Position numbers and translations under genes: made by a program
Notes under the pieces: generated by a model
Database searches by the model: none
What the model was told of the DNA's origin: nothing
The model's input: only the letters and a program-made list of their open reading frames with translations
DNA from: Telmatospirillum sp.
Lineage (GTDB): Bacteria; Pseudomonadota; Alphaproteobacteria; CACIAM-22H2
NCBI GenBank assembly: GCA_020248985.1
Contig: JADCGL010000015.1
Span: 85,035 to 149,034, forward strand
Reading direction: 5' to 3'
Length of the DNA: 64,000 nucleotides
Shown here: positions 56,397-64,000 of the stretch, piece after piece
Position numbering within the stretch: position 1 is the stretch's first letter
Layout of the letters: each line of letters opens with the position of its first letter

Positions 56397-57669
56397 GGTC
56401 GAGCGCCTCCGGCCCAACGGCAACCAACACGGGCCCAAGGGCAGCAAGCACGCGCTCGACCGTCCCCGCCCCTTGGGCCGCGAACGCAGCCGCCGCCGCG
56501 GCCTCGCGCGCGATCAAGGCCGGATCGACCAAGCGTGCCGCAACCCAAGCGGCAAGCGCGCTCGCATCGGCCACGCGCGTGGCGGCACCCGCCCCAGACA
56601 AGGCGTCAGCCAGCTCCGAAAAATTTTCCATCGACGGGCCGAAGGCGAGGGCCGCCCCCGCGCGCGCGGGCTCGAGCGGATTGTGCCCGCCATGCGGCTC
56701 GAGCGAGCCGCCCACAAACGCGATCGGGCAGGCTTGGTAAAACAGCCCCAACTCGCCCATCGTGTCGGCGACGTAGACGGCACCGGGTGCGAAAGCTTGC
56801 CCGCGGCTGCGCAGGCGCACATCCAAGCCAAGCGCTTGGGCCGCTGCCGCCATCTCGGGCCCGCGTTCGGCATGGCGCGGGACGAGCACGAGGGCGGCTT
56901 GGCCGCCGAGTTTGCGCTGCGCTTCGAGAATGGCGCCAAGCTCGATCGGGTGGATTTGCGCCGCAAGCCAGCGCGGCGAAGTACCAGCTTGGGCCGTAAA
57001 AGCCGCCAACGAAGCCGCATCGACAGCGAGCTTCGGCGCATCGTGCTTGAGATTGCCGATCGCAATCGCGTGGCCAAGGCCCAGCGCGCGCAAGCGTTCG
57101 GCGATCTCTTCGCTTTGCGCCAACGCGACGGCGAAGGCCTCGAAGGGCGGGGCAAACACGCGGCGGGCCTGCATCCAGCGTTTGGCCGAGCGGGCCGTGA
57201 TGCGCGCATTCACAAGGGCCGTCGGGATGCGCCGTTCCGCCACTTGGCCCAGCAGATTGGGCCACAATTCGCTTTCGAGCCACAGCACCGCATCGGGCCG
57301 CCAATGGTCGAGAAAGGCCTTTGCCCAGCGCGGCACGTCGAGCGGCACGAATTGGTGGAAGGCGCGCACGCCGTCGAGCTCGCGCGCGAGCATCTGCGCC
57401 GAGGAGAGCGACCCGGTCGTGACGAGGATCGACAATGCCGGGCGCGACGCAAGCAAGCGGCGCAGCAAGGGCAGCACCGAACGCGCCTCGCCGAGCGAGG
57501 CCCCGTGGATCCACAGCAATTTGCCCGCCGGGCGCGGCCGGCCCGCGCGGCCCTTGCGCTCGCCGAGCCGGGCGGGATCTTCCTTGCCGCGCGCAACACG
57601 GCGCGCGAGCAGCAAATCGAGGGCCGGGACGCTTGCCGCAGCAAGGCCGCGATAAAGCGCGCGCATCAT
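56383..57669 (-). CDS. waaA: 3-deoxy-D-manno-octulosonic acid (Kdo) transferase
   Basis: 428 residues. An N-terminal hydrophobic stretch anchors the GT-B enzyme. WIHGASLGEARSVLPL contains catalytic Glu61, WLESELWPNLL is a strong family motif, and the C-terminal half has PRHAERG and GGSLEPHGGHNPLEPA for CMP-Kdo binding. It adds Kdo to the lipid A precursor. The first of two adjacent ATGs overlaps the DUF374 gene stop (ATGA). Confidence 0.96.
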   Translation of the reverse strand: MMRALYRGLAAASVPALDLLLARRVARGKEDPARLGERKGRAGRPRPAGKLLWIHGASLGEARSVLPLLRRLLASRPALSILVTTGSLSSAQMLARELDGVRAFHQFVPLDVPRWAKAFLDHWRPDAVLWLESELWPNLLGQVAERRIPTALVNARITARSAKRWMQARRVFAPPFEAFAVALAQSEEIAERLRALGLGHAIAIGNLKHDAPKLAVDAASLAAFTAQAGTSPRWLAAQIHPIELGAILEAQRKLGGQAALVLVPRHAERGPEMAAAAQALGLDVRLRSRGQAFAPGAVYVADTMGELGLFYQACPIAFVGGSLEPHGGHNPLEPARAGAALAFGPSMENFSELADALSGAGAATRVADASALAAWVAARLVDPALIAREAAAAAAFAAQGAGTVERVLAALGPVLVAVGPEALDHARA

Positions 57670-58337
57670 GGCGCTTGCAGCCCGACCAGCCGGTCGGCTT
57701 CGACGCACAGCGCATCGAGCTGCATTTCGAGATCGCGCGAAAACGCCTCGACCCCGTCGCGCGTGGCGGGCGGGGCGATGGGTTCGCCCCAGATCATCAC
57801 GCCGCGCGAAAACGGCAGCGGGATCAGCATGCGGTCCCACGAGCGCATGAAGCGCGCGCGCGACACCGAATAGGCGACCGGGATCACCACGGCCTGCGCC
57901 AGCATCGCAACCGACGCCACGCCGGGGGCTGCTTTGCGGGCGGGCCCGCGCGGCCCGTCCGGCGTTACGGCCACCTGCTCGCCCAGGCGCAGTTTTTCGA
58001 CCATCATGCGCAAGGCGGCCGCCGCCCCGCGATTGGTCGAGCCTTCGATCGTTTTCACGCCGAAATGCGCGATCGTCTTGGCGATCAGGATGCCGTCGGC
58101 ATGCGTCGATATCAGCATGTGCAGGTTGCGCCGATGCGCCCAGATCGGCGGCAGCATCAGCATGCGCTGGTGCCAGAAGCAGCCGATGAAAGGCTTGCCG
58201 GCGGCAGCGCAGTTTTCCGGATGTTCGTTGCCCAGCACCTGCCACCGCGTGGTGGCATAGGCAAAGCGCATGTAGCCGGCGGCGAGGGCTGCCAGCAACG
58301 TCTGGCCAAGGGCCGAGCGGAGGAAGTTTTTGAGCAA
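57666..58337 (-). CDS. DUF374 lysophospholipid acyltransferase-like protein
   Basis: About 223 residues from a TTG at 58337. RFAYATTRWQVLG, CFWHQRMLMLPPIW, EGSTNRGAAAALRMM and VAVTPDGPRGPARKAAPG are the DUF374 pattern of the LPLAT superfamily. It lies first in the lipid A/Kdo operon, so an envelope-lipid acyl transfer is likely. No ATG suits the start; a frame extension to 58502 runs into the divergent PAS gene and has low-complexity Arg-rich sequence, so I reject it. Confidence 0.82.
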   Translation of the reverse strand: MLKNFLRSALGQTLLAALAAGYMRFAYATTRWQVLGNEHPENCAAAGKPFIGCFWHQRMLMLPPIWAHRRNLHMLISTHADGILIAKTIAHFGVKTIEGSTNRGAAAALRMMVEKLRLGEQVAVTPDGPRGPARKAAPGVASVAMLAQAVVIPVAYSVSRARFMRSWDRMLIPLPFSRGVMIWGEPIAPPATRDGVEAFSRDLEMQLDALCVEADRLVGLQAP

Positions 58338-58489
58338 TTCCGTGCCGAATCGTGTTTTTCTCTGCCTCGAAGAGCCGGAAAGAACACGCTTCCGCCCCGC
58401 TGCGCAAGAGGCAGCCTTGTGCCGGGCCCGGCGGCGGCGGCATACTCCGGTCCATCGTTTTCCCCGCCCGAGGCGAAAAAGAGCCCCCT

Positions 58490-58972
58490 TTGACAGCGAC
58501 ACCCGAATTCAAAGAACCCAAGCTTGCCGAGTTGTTCGCCTTCTGGCGGGCGCGGCAGCGCTGGGGCCGCTATCCCGACCGGGCGGATTTCGACCCGGTC
58601 GACATGCGCGCCTGGCTCGGCCATTTGATGCTGGTCGAACTCGCCGAGGGGCGCTGGATCTACCGGCTTTACGGCACCTATTTCGTCGAGACGTTCCGTC
58701 GCGAGATGACCGGCAAAGCGATCGACGAATTGCCGCCCGAACAGGCAAAGCTGCTGCAGGAAGAATACGACCGCGTGCGCATCGAGGCCGTCCCGGTCGT
58801 GCGCACCTATTCGGCCCTGTTCGAATTCGGCACGCTCGACGGGCGCAAGAGCTGGCAGCTCGACCAGACGTGGGAGCGCGTGTCGCTGCCTTTGTCCGAC
58901 CGGTCCAAGGGCGACGACAGCGTGCGCTTGGTATTGGTCGGTGCTTATATTGTCGAAGGCCACGAAAGCTGA
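58490..58972 (+). CDS. PAS-domain (PAS_5 family) protein, second copy
   Basis: About 160 residues from a TTG at 58490. LAELFAFWRARQRWGRYPDR, then FDPVDMRAWLGHLMLVELAEG and IYRLYGTYFVETFRREMTG, parallel the PAS protein at 27321. There is no output domain. The start is uncertain: no ATG is available and a GTG at 58352 would give a longer, atypical N-terminus. It precedes the cysteine dioxygenase gene by 8 bases, so the two are likely co-transcribed. Confidence 0.72.
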   Translation: MTATPEFKEPKLAELFAFWRARQRWGRYPDRADFDPVDMRAWLGHLMLVELAEGRWIYRLYGTYFVETFRREMTGKAIDELPPEQAKLLQEEYDRVRIEAVPVVRTYSALFEFGTLDGRKSWQLDQTWERVSLPLSDRSKGDDSVRLVLVGAYIVEGHES

Positions 58973-58980
58973 AAGCGCCG

Positions 58981-59553
58981 ATGCATCCTGCCTTGTCCGA
59001 ATTCGTCGACGGTGCCAAACGCGAGATCGACCGCTTCGCCGATGTCGCCGACCGCGTCGATGCGATCGCCCCCTTGATGCAGCTTTTGACGCAGCAAGCG
59101 CCTGAATTTCTCGGCCCCGAACATCGCCAGTCGGATCCAGAACATTATCGGCGCAACGCGATCTATATGTGCCCCGACGACACGCTGTCGCTCTATGCGC
59201 TCGTGTGGCTGCCGGGCCAGTGGACGCCGGTGCACGACCATGGCAGTTGGGGCGTGGTCGGCGTGGTCGAAGGTTTCCTCGAAGAACGCGCCTATATGTG
59301 CCCCTACGGCGAAATCTGCGCCGACACCGGCATTGCGCTCAAACGCGGCGGCGTGGTGCTGCTCAATCCCGGCGCGGTCACGAGCTTCGTGCCCAACCCC
59401 GATCATATCCACATGACGGGTGTGGCAGCCGGCCGGCCCACTTGCGTGTCGTTGCATCTCTACGGCCGCAATATGAGCTCGTTCCACATGTACGATGTGG
59501 CGGCAGGTACGCGCCGCCGCATCGATGTGGGACACCACAAGACGACGGACTGA
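58981..59553 (+). CDS. Cysteine dioxygenase-type thiol dioxygenase
   Basis: 190 residues. A cupin with iron ligands His85 and His87 (TPVHDHGSWGVVGVVEG) and His142 or His144 (NPDHIHMTG). The position of the eukaryotic cross-linked cysteine is glycine, as usual in bacteria. It oxidises cysteine, or a related thiol such as 3-mercaptopropionate, to the sulfinate. The substrate is not certain. It follows the PAS gene and converges on the dehydrogenase gene. Confidence 0.87.
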   Translation: MHPALSEFVDGAKREIDRFADVADRVDAIAPLMQLLTQQAPEFLGPEHRQSDPEHYRRNAIYMCPDDTLSLYALVWLPGQWTPVHDHGSWGVVGVVEGFLEERAYMCPYGEICADTGIALKRGGVVLLNPGAVTSFVPNPDHIHMTGVAAGRPTCVSLHLYGRNMSSFHMYDVAAGTRRRIDVGHHKTTD

Positions 59554-59571
59554 TCGCCCGCGCCGTCGTCT

Positions 59572-60558
59572 TCAAAACATCGTGTAGACGACCTTGTCGG
59601 GCGGCGTGTGGCCGTCGACGAAGCTTTTGATATTCACGATGACCTTCTCGCCCATCGCGTCGCGGCCTTGGTGCGTGGCCGAGCCGATATGCGGCAGCAG
59701 CACGACGTTTTCGAGTTCGAGCAGACGCGGATGCACCTGCGCCTCGTGCTCGTACACGTCGAGCCCCGCACCGGCGATCTCGCGCGCATAGAGGGCGCGC
59801 GCCAGCGCTTCTTCCTCGATCACCGAACCGCGCGCCGTGTTGACCACGATCGCGCGCGGCTTCAGCAGGCGCAGGCGGCGCGCCGAGAGCAGATGGTACG
59901 TCGCCGGCGTGTGCGGGCAATTGACCGACAGCACGTCGATATGGCCCAGCATCTGGTCGAGGCTTTCCCAGTAGGTCGCTTCGACCTCGCTCTCGACGGC
60001 CGCATCGACGCGGCGGCGATTGTGGTAGTGGATCGACATGCCGAAAGCGCGCGCGCGCTTTGCGACCGCGAGTCCGATCCGCCCCATGCCGACAATGCCG
60101 AGCCGCTTGCCCGCAAGGCGCATGCCGAGCATCGCGGTCGGCGCCCAGCCGGTCCAGCGGCCGCTGCGCACGAGCCGCTCGCCCTCGCCGATGCGGCGCG
60201 CGACCGCCAGGATCAGCGCCATCGTCATGTCGGCCGTGTCCTCGGTCAACACGCCGGGCGTGTTGGTGACCGTGATGCCGCGCGCCTTGGCAGCCTCGAG
60301 GGCGATGTGGTTCACGCCCGTGCCGAACGAGGCGATGAGCTTCAGATCGGCGCCGGCCCCGTTGATCAGTACGGCGTCGAGATTGTCGGTCACGGTCGGC
60401 ACCAGAATCTCGGCCTCCGCCATCGCGCGCATGAGATCGGCCTGGCTGAACGGATGGTCGTCGAGATTGAGCCGGCACTCGAACAATTCCATCATGCGCG
60501 TCTCGATCTGGTCGGGCAGTTTGCGCGTGACGATCACAAGCGGGCGGCGACGGGTCAT
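59572..60558 (-). CDS. D-2-hydroxyacid dehydrogenase (glyoxylate/hydroxypyruvate reductase type)
   Basis: 328 residues. NAD-binding GIVGMGRIGLAVAKRARAFGM, catalytic Arg in NTARGSVIEEEAL, Glu in the following helix and His in LLPHIGSATH are all present. LIASFGTGVNHIALEAAKAR matches glyoxylate reductases (GyaR). It reduces glyoxylate or hydroxypyruvate, or oxidises the matching D-hydroxyacid. The ATG at 60558 starts the core strand. It diverges from the SH3 gene. Confidence 0.92.
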   Translation of the reverse strand: MTRRRPLVIVTRKLPDQIETRMMELFECRLNLDDHPFSQADLMRAMAEAEILVPTVTDNLDAVLINGAGADLKLIASFGTGVNHIALEAAKARGITVTNTPGVLTEDTADMTMALILAVARRIGEGERLVRSGRWTGWAPTAMLGMRLAGKRLGIVGMGRIGLAVAKRARAFGMSIHYHNRRRVDAAVESEVEATYWESLDQMLGHIDVLSVNCPHTPATYHLLSARRLRLLKPRAIVVNTARGSVIEEEALARALYAREIAGAGLDVYEHEAQVHPRLLELENVVLLPHIGSATHQGRDAMGEKVIVNIKSFVDGHTPPDKVVYTMF

Positions 60559-60659
60559 GGTCGGGCGTTCCTGACGGTGCAAGACGGGGCGGCGTCGTTT
60601 CGCGTAGCAGCCCCTGGCCCCCTCTGTCCAGAACCGCCGGATCGACTATAATGGGCGCC

Positions 60660-61145
60660 ATGATTCGTCTGCTCTCAGCTTTGCTGCTCGCCGCCTTTTT
60701 TGCCGGCCCCGCGGCCGCACAGGCGCCGCGCGAAAACCTGCCCGTGCCGCGCTTCGTGTCGCTGCGCTCGGAGGAGGTCAATCTGCGCACCGGCCCCGGC
60801 GTGCGCTATCCGGTCGAATGGGTGTTCGTGCGCCGCCAGATGCCGGTCGAGATCCTGCAGGAATTCGAAACATGGCGGCGCATCCGCGACCGCGACGGCA
60901 CCGAAGGCTGGGTGCATCAAAGCATGCTCACCGGCCGCCGCTCGGCAATGGTCGAGGGCGAGATGCGCAATCTGCGCCGCCGCCCGGAAACGGACGCGCC
61001 CATCGTGGCGCGCGTCGAGCCCGGCGTGATCGCGGCCATTCTCGAATGCCGCGACGCCTGGTGCCGGCTCGAGACGGCGGGTTTCCGCGGCTGGGTCCAG
61101 CGCGGCGAAATTTGGGGCGTCTATCCGAACGAGGCGATCAAGTGA
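60660..61145 (+). CDS. Exported bacterial SH3-domain protein
   Basis: 161 residues. A signal peptide (IRLLSALLLAAFFAGPAAAQA) is followed by two SH3-like repeats: VNLRTGPGVRYPVEWVF and then MRNLRRRPETDAPIVARVEPG. Such domains bind peptidoglycan or peptides in the periplasm. An ATG at 60651 is equally possible and adds three residues. Its stop overlaps the GTG of the LRAT-type gene (GTGA), so the two are coupled. Confidence 0.88.
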   Translation: MIRLLSALLLAAFFAGPAAAQAPRENLPVPRFVSLRSEEVNLRTGPGVRYPVEWVFVRRQMPVEILQEFETWRRIRDRDGTEGWVHQSMLTGRRSAMVEGEMRNLRRRPETDAPIVARVEPGVIAAILECRDAWCRLETAGFRGWVQRGEIWGVYPNEAIK

Positions 61146-61651
61146 ACGACCAAACCGTTACAGTGGAACTTGGCGACATCGTCGCCGTGCGGCGTGCGGC
61201 CTACTGGCATGTCGGCATTGCCGACGGGCGCGGCCATGCGATCAGCCGCCTGCCGCAGCAGGGTGTCGTGCGCCTGCCGCTTGAAACCTTCGCCCGCGGG
61301 CGCGCACTCCATGTCGTGCCGATCGACCGGCCGAGCTTTCCGCCCGCCGAGATCGTGGCGCGCGCGCAAGAGCGGCTCGGCGAAGCCGGCTACGATTGGC
61401 TCGAAAAGAACTGCGAGCATTTTGTGGGCGAATGCGCTTTCGGCGAGGCGCGCAGCCGCCAGGTGCGGCTCGCCGGTGCCATCGGCACGCTGGCGGGGCT
61501 CGCTCTCAATTTTGTGGGACCGAACTGGATTGCGGCCGGGGCTGTCGGCCTCGTTTCGGCCGCGACATTCGCACTCGTGGCCAAACCGCCGCGCGCGGTT
61601 GCCGCCGACGACGCGGCGCTTGCGCACACCGAAAGCGCTTCGCTTACTTGA
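61142..61651 (+). CDS. LRAT-like (permuted NlpC/P60) protein with C-terminal membrane helices
   Basis: 169 residues from a GTG overlapping the SH3 gene stop. AYWHVGIADG carries the catalytic His23, and KNCEHFVGECAFG the nucleophile Cys91, the NCEHF signature of LRAT/H-box domains. Two hydrophobic helices (about 109-147) follow. Family members are acyltransferases or thiol hydrolases on lipids. It lacks a signal peptide. Its last bases overlap the end of the convergent caspase gene by 8. Confidence 0.82.
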   Translation: MNDQTVTVELGDIVAVRRAAYWHVGIADGRGHAISRLPQQGVVRLPLETFARGRALHVVPIDRPSFPPAEIVARAQERLGEAGYDWLEKNCEHFVGECAFGEARSRQVRLAGAIGTLAGLALNFVGPNWIAAGAVGLVSAATFALVAKPPRAVAADDAALAHTESASLT

Positions 61652-62924
61652 AGATGATTTCCGTTTTCTTTCCGGTTGCGTCTTCGAACGCGACCCGAAT
61701 CGGTCCGCCAACGGTTGCGGCGCCGCTCGCAAAGGTCTTGGTCTCGGTCTGACGGTTGCGGGTTTCGCACACGATTTCGATATCCGCAAACGCGCCATTC
61801 GGGTCGAGGCTGCCTTGCCCCAAGCAAGAGTAATAATTCGTCAGTCCCACTGTGCCGCCGCCGTCCTGCGCCGAAATTCGAACGACCCCGCGATCGATTT
61901 GGAGGAACGTATAGGGGCGTTGAGCAACAAGAATGCCGCCAGGCAACGTCGCAGTATAGGAGCCGTTGAATCGGCTGAGCACACGCCCCGGGGACGTGCC
62001 CGCGCCCAACTGCTGGGGAGACGCTTCCAAGTTCGCCAAGCGCGCGCGCGCGACAATAGCATATGTGCCATTCGGGAACGCGTCGAGATAGGCGCGAAGT
62101 TCGATTGCATTGGTCGAATCCTTGACCGAATTCCAGAAGACCGCCTCGCGATCCACGACCGCTGTGTCGCCAGATGCAAGCGGCTGGAAATAGAAATCGC
62201 CCGTCAGCGACGAGGCTTCCCACGGCACTTGGCTGCCGCCCGACGCGCGCGCCACGCCGATGCGCACTTGCTTGAACACGTCCTCGACCTTGAGGCCGGG
62301 CTGGGACAGCGCTTTCAGAAGCTCCTGCGTATAGAGCCCGTTGGCACCCTCGCCGTCGGCCGCGACTTTGCCGGGTGCCGTCGCATAGGCGATCATCGTG
62401 CCCTCGGGCGCGCTGATCTGCGCAAGCCCGCCGCCGACCGACCGGAAACGCCGCTCGAACGGATTGTTCCGGCACGCATCGAGGATGACCATGCTCACGC
62501 TCACCCGCGCTGCCGCCATCTGGTCGAGCACGGCCTCCACGTCCAGCGTCTCGAGGCGTACGCGCTGTTCGGAGGTGATGCGCGCATCGGTCGGAATCAG
62601 ATAGTTGCGGCCCTGCACCTGGATGCCGTGCCCGGCAAAAAAGAACAAAGCCGTATCGCCCGCGCTCAGTTTTTCGCCGAAATCGGCGACGACGTCGTTC
62701 ATCTGCGTTTTTGTGGCATTCTCGCGCAGAACAACCTCGAACCCCTGCTGGCGGAGCTTGGCGGCGACCGCGCGCGCATCGTTGGTCGGGTTCTTGAGCG
62801 GCGCCTCGGCGTAGGCGCCGTTGCCGATCACCAACGCCACTTTTCTGCTGGCAGACGCCGGCGCCGTGGCCGCCACGACCGCAAACGCTACAGCGAGCGC
62901 ACGAAACAGCAGAACCATCGGCAA
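61644..62924 (-). CDS. Exported caspase-like (peptidase C14) protein
   Basis: 426 residues. A signal peptide (about 1-26) precedes a caspase fold: VALVIGNGAYAEAPLKNPTND, then LFFFAGHG with His99 and VILDACRNNPF with Cys151, an intact dyad. A helical block (AFPNGTYAIVARARLANLE) links to a beta-rich C-terminal domain of about 115 residues that I do not recognise. It is likely a periplasmic metacaspase-like protease. The adjacent partial gene is a paralogue with almost identical DNA over part of the caspase domain. Confidence 0.88.
   Translation of the reverse strand: MPMVLLFRALAVAFAVVAATAPASASRKVALVIGNGAYAEAPLKNPTNDARAVAAKLRQQGFEVVLRENATKTQMNDVVADFGEKLSAGDTALFFFAGHGIQVQGRNYLIPTDARITSEQRVRLETLDVEAVLDQMAAARVSVSMVILDACRNNPFERRFRSVGGGLAQISAPEGTMIAYATAPGKVAADGEGANGLYTQELLKALSQPGLKVEDVFKQVRIGVARASGGSQVPWEASSLTGDFYFQPLASGDTAVVDREAVFWNSVKDSTNAIELRAYLDAFPNGTYAIVARARLANLEASPQQLGAGTSPGRVLSRFNGSYTATLPGGILVAQRPYTFLQIDRGVVRISAQDGGGTVGLTNYYSCLGQGSLDPNGAFADIEIVCETRNRQTETKTFASGAATVGGPIRVAFEDATGKKTEIIFK
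62182..62387 (-). repeat. Near-identical block, caspase copy 1
   Basis: This 206-base segment matches 63795-64000 with only three differences that I can count by eye. It covers the end of the caspase domain. Similarity falls sharply at the lower-coordinate end, where both genes continue with diverged linkers. Confidence 0.9.
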
Positions 62925-63133
62925 CGACCCCCAGGTTGCGTACTGAGGATCGTTACACGATTTTCAAGGGCGGTCAATCGCGGTTGAATTCTCGGTCAAT
63001 TGCAGCTTAAAACCGCAAAATCTTCGGCCAGGGCCGCGCGCACGTCTTTGCCGAGTACGGCCATGTGGCCGCAATTCGGGTGGTCGATGCCGAACAGCAC
63101 GGCGGCATCAACGATGTGCTGCGATCTCTTCGA
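62925..63133. other. Spacer between the caspase genes with an in-frame extension
   Basis: Between the two caspase genes. Directly after the TAG of the downstream copy (63134-63136), the same frame stays open for 45 codons to a TGA at 62996-62998, reading through residues such as AAVLFGIDHPNCGHMAVLGK. The composition looks protein-like. It could be a remnant of a former gene end or a rare readthrough extension. Confidence 0.4.
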
Positions 63134-64000
63134 CTACCTGAAAACGACGTCGGCCTTTTTGCCGTTTGCGGATTCGAACGAAACCTTTACCCGCCCGCCT
63201 TCAAGCATAACCCCACTGGCAGTTGCCTTTACGGTGGACGTACGAAGCTCGCATTCGATCTCGATGTTCGAGAAAGTCTCAGGTCCGTCGAGGTCGCCTT
63301 TCCCGTAACAACGATAGGGATTCTGTCGCCCAACGCCAAAAGTCTCCGACGCCGTAAAAGTTACGGCACCCTCATAGACACGAAGATAAATATACGCGCC
63401 TTGCGGTACCAAAATGCCGATCGGTACGTTACCGCCGAGGAGATCGGTGGAGATGCCATTCGCGCGCACTGCCGGTACCGCTACGATTTGTTGGGGCGCT
63501 TGTTGTCGCGGCGGCGCTTGCGCCGGGGCCGCAACGACCGGCGCTGCGGCGGCTGGGGCCGATGTCGGTGCTTGCGCGGGCACAGCAGAGACGGCCGCGA
63601 CCTGCGACTGGCGAGCGGTCTCGAGACTCGCCACGCGTGCCCGCGCTATGCCAGCAAACATGCCGTTTGGAAACGCATCGAGATAGGCACGCAGTTCCGC
63701 CGGGTCGTTCGAGAGCTTGACCGAGTCCCAGAAGATCGCCTCGCGATCAAGCGGCGGGACGATGACGGGTGCCGGGGCCGCAACCGCGACAGGCGGCTGG
63801 AAATAGAAATCGCCCGTCAACGACGAGGCTTCCCACGGCACTTGGCTGCCGCCCGACGCGCGCGCCACGCCAATGCGCACTTGCTTGAACACGTCCTCGA
63901 CCTTGAGGCCGGGCTGGGACAGCGCTTTCAGAAGCTCTTGCGTATAGAGCCCGTTGGCACCCTCGCCGTCGGCCGCGACTTTGCCGGGTGCCGTCGCATA
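63134..64000 (-). CDS. Caspase-like (peptidase C14) paralogue, 5' end outside the window
   Basis: The visible part begins in the caspase domain downstream of the catalytic region and runs to a TAG at 63134. It shares YATAPGKVAADGEGANGLYT and VFKQVRIGVARASGGSQVPW exactly with the first copy. An FPNGMFAGIARARVASLE helix follows, then a long Ala/Pro/Gln-rich linker absent from copy one, then a related beta-rich C-terminal domain (IGILVPQGAYIYLRVYEG, YRCYGKGDLDGPETF). The catalytic residues lie beyond the window edge. Confidence 0.87.
   Translation of the reverse strand, partial: YATAPGKVAADGEGANGLYTQELLKALSQPGLKVEDVFKQVRIGVARASGGSQVPWEASSLTGDFYFQPPVAVAAPAPVIVPPLDREAIFWDSVKLSNDPAELRAYLDAFPNGMFAGIARARVASLETARQSQVAAVSAVPAQAPTSAPAAAAPVVAAPAQAPPRQQAPQQIVAVPAVRANGISTDLLGGNVPIGILVPQGAYIYLRVYEGAVTFTASETFGVGRQNPYRCYGKGDLDGPETFSNIEIECELRTSTVKATASGVMLEGGRVKVSFESANGKKADVVFR
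63795..64000 (-). repeat. Near-identical block, caspase copy 2
   Basis: This is the partner of 62182-62387 at an offset of 1613 bases. The match runs to the window edge, so the full repeat is longer than seen. Near identity at silent sites points to recent duplication or gene conversion. Confidence 0.9.

Overview
The window reads as part of a GC-rich alphaproteobacterial chromosome, most likely of the Rhodospirillales type. The evidence is gene content and order: hemC-hemD-mitofilin-hemY, tsaD-gpsA, mutM-echA-rpsT beside dnaA, ubiE-ubiB-coaBC-dut, a FlhB-C/FliO/FliP flagellar block and many 4-base start/stop overlaps. Coding density is very high and I see no insertion sequence, prophage, CRISPR array, tRNA or rRNA. 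A bacteriochlorophyll/chlorophyll synthase gene (bchG) suggests a phototroph or a descendant of one.

Layout. 1-4.2 kb (minus): hemC, a fused hemD-mitofilin gene and hemY. 4.3-9.7 kb (plus): tsaD, gpsA, an EVE protein, a Rieske protein, acs and a small membrane protein. 9.65-15 kb: divergent flagellar operons, flhB-C/orf/fliO/fliP leftward and flgB-flgC-fliE-fliQ-fliR-flhB rightward. 15-20.4 kb: a class A penicillin-binding protein, a ring-opening amidohydrolase (cyanuric acid hydrolase/barbiturase family), a divergent NMT1-type binding protein and a MalK/UgpC-type ATPase. 20.6-34.8 kb: mixed metabolic genes including HU, a histidine phosphatase, pirin, an ABC-F ATPase, a cyclic-nucleotide-domain protein, an FAH-family enzyme, a kdgK-SDR-cupin operon, an ogt-2OG dioxygenase pair, SelO, a DUF1989 protein and a dienelactone hydrolase that ends in a strong terminator.

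34.9-44.8 kb (minus) is the replication block: rhodanese, dnaA, pcp, dnaN, recF and gyrB, followed by bchG and a multi-spanning alpha/beta hydrolase. 44.8-45.7 kb is a gene-poor, AT-richer stretch next to rpsT and is the best positional candidate for a replication origin, although I find no convincing DnaA boxes. 45.7-48.1 kb: rpsT, echA, a small exported protein and mutM. 48.1-54.5 kb (plus): ubiE, ubiB, coaBC, dut, an Rrf2 regulator, moeB and two cyclophilins. 54.5-58.3 kb (minus): a lipid A/Kdo operon (DUF374 acyltransferase, waaA, lpxK, lpxL-like). 58.5-61.7 kb: a PAS protein, cysteine dioxygenase, a 2-hydroxyacid dehydrogenase and an SH3-LRAT pair. 61.6-64 kb: two tandem caspase-like (C14) proteins, the second cut by the window edge.

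The items most worth a second look are the one-frame HemD-mitofilin fusion, bchG sitting outside a photosynthesis cluster and paired with a membrane alpha/beta hydrolase, the amidohydrolase/binding-protein pair, the tandem caspases with an almost identical DNA block and a conserved-looking in-frame extension past a stop, and a perfect inverted repeat touching the coaBC start.
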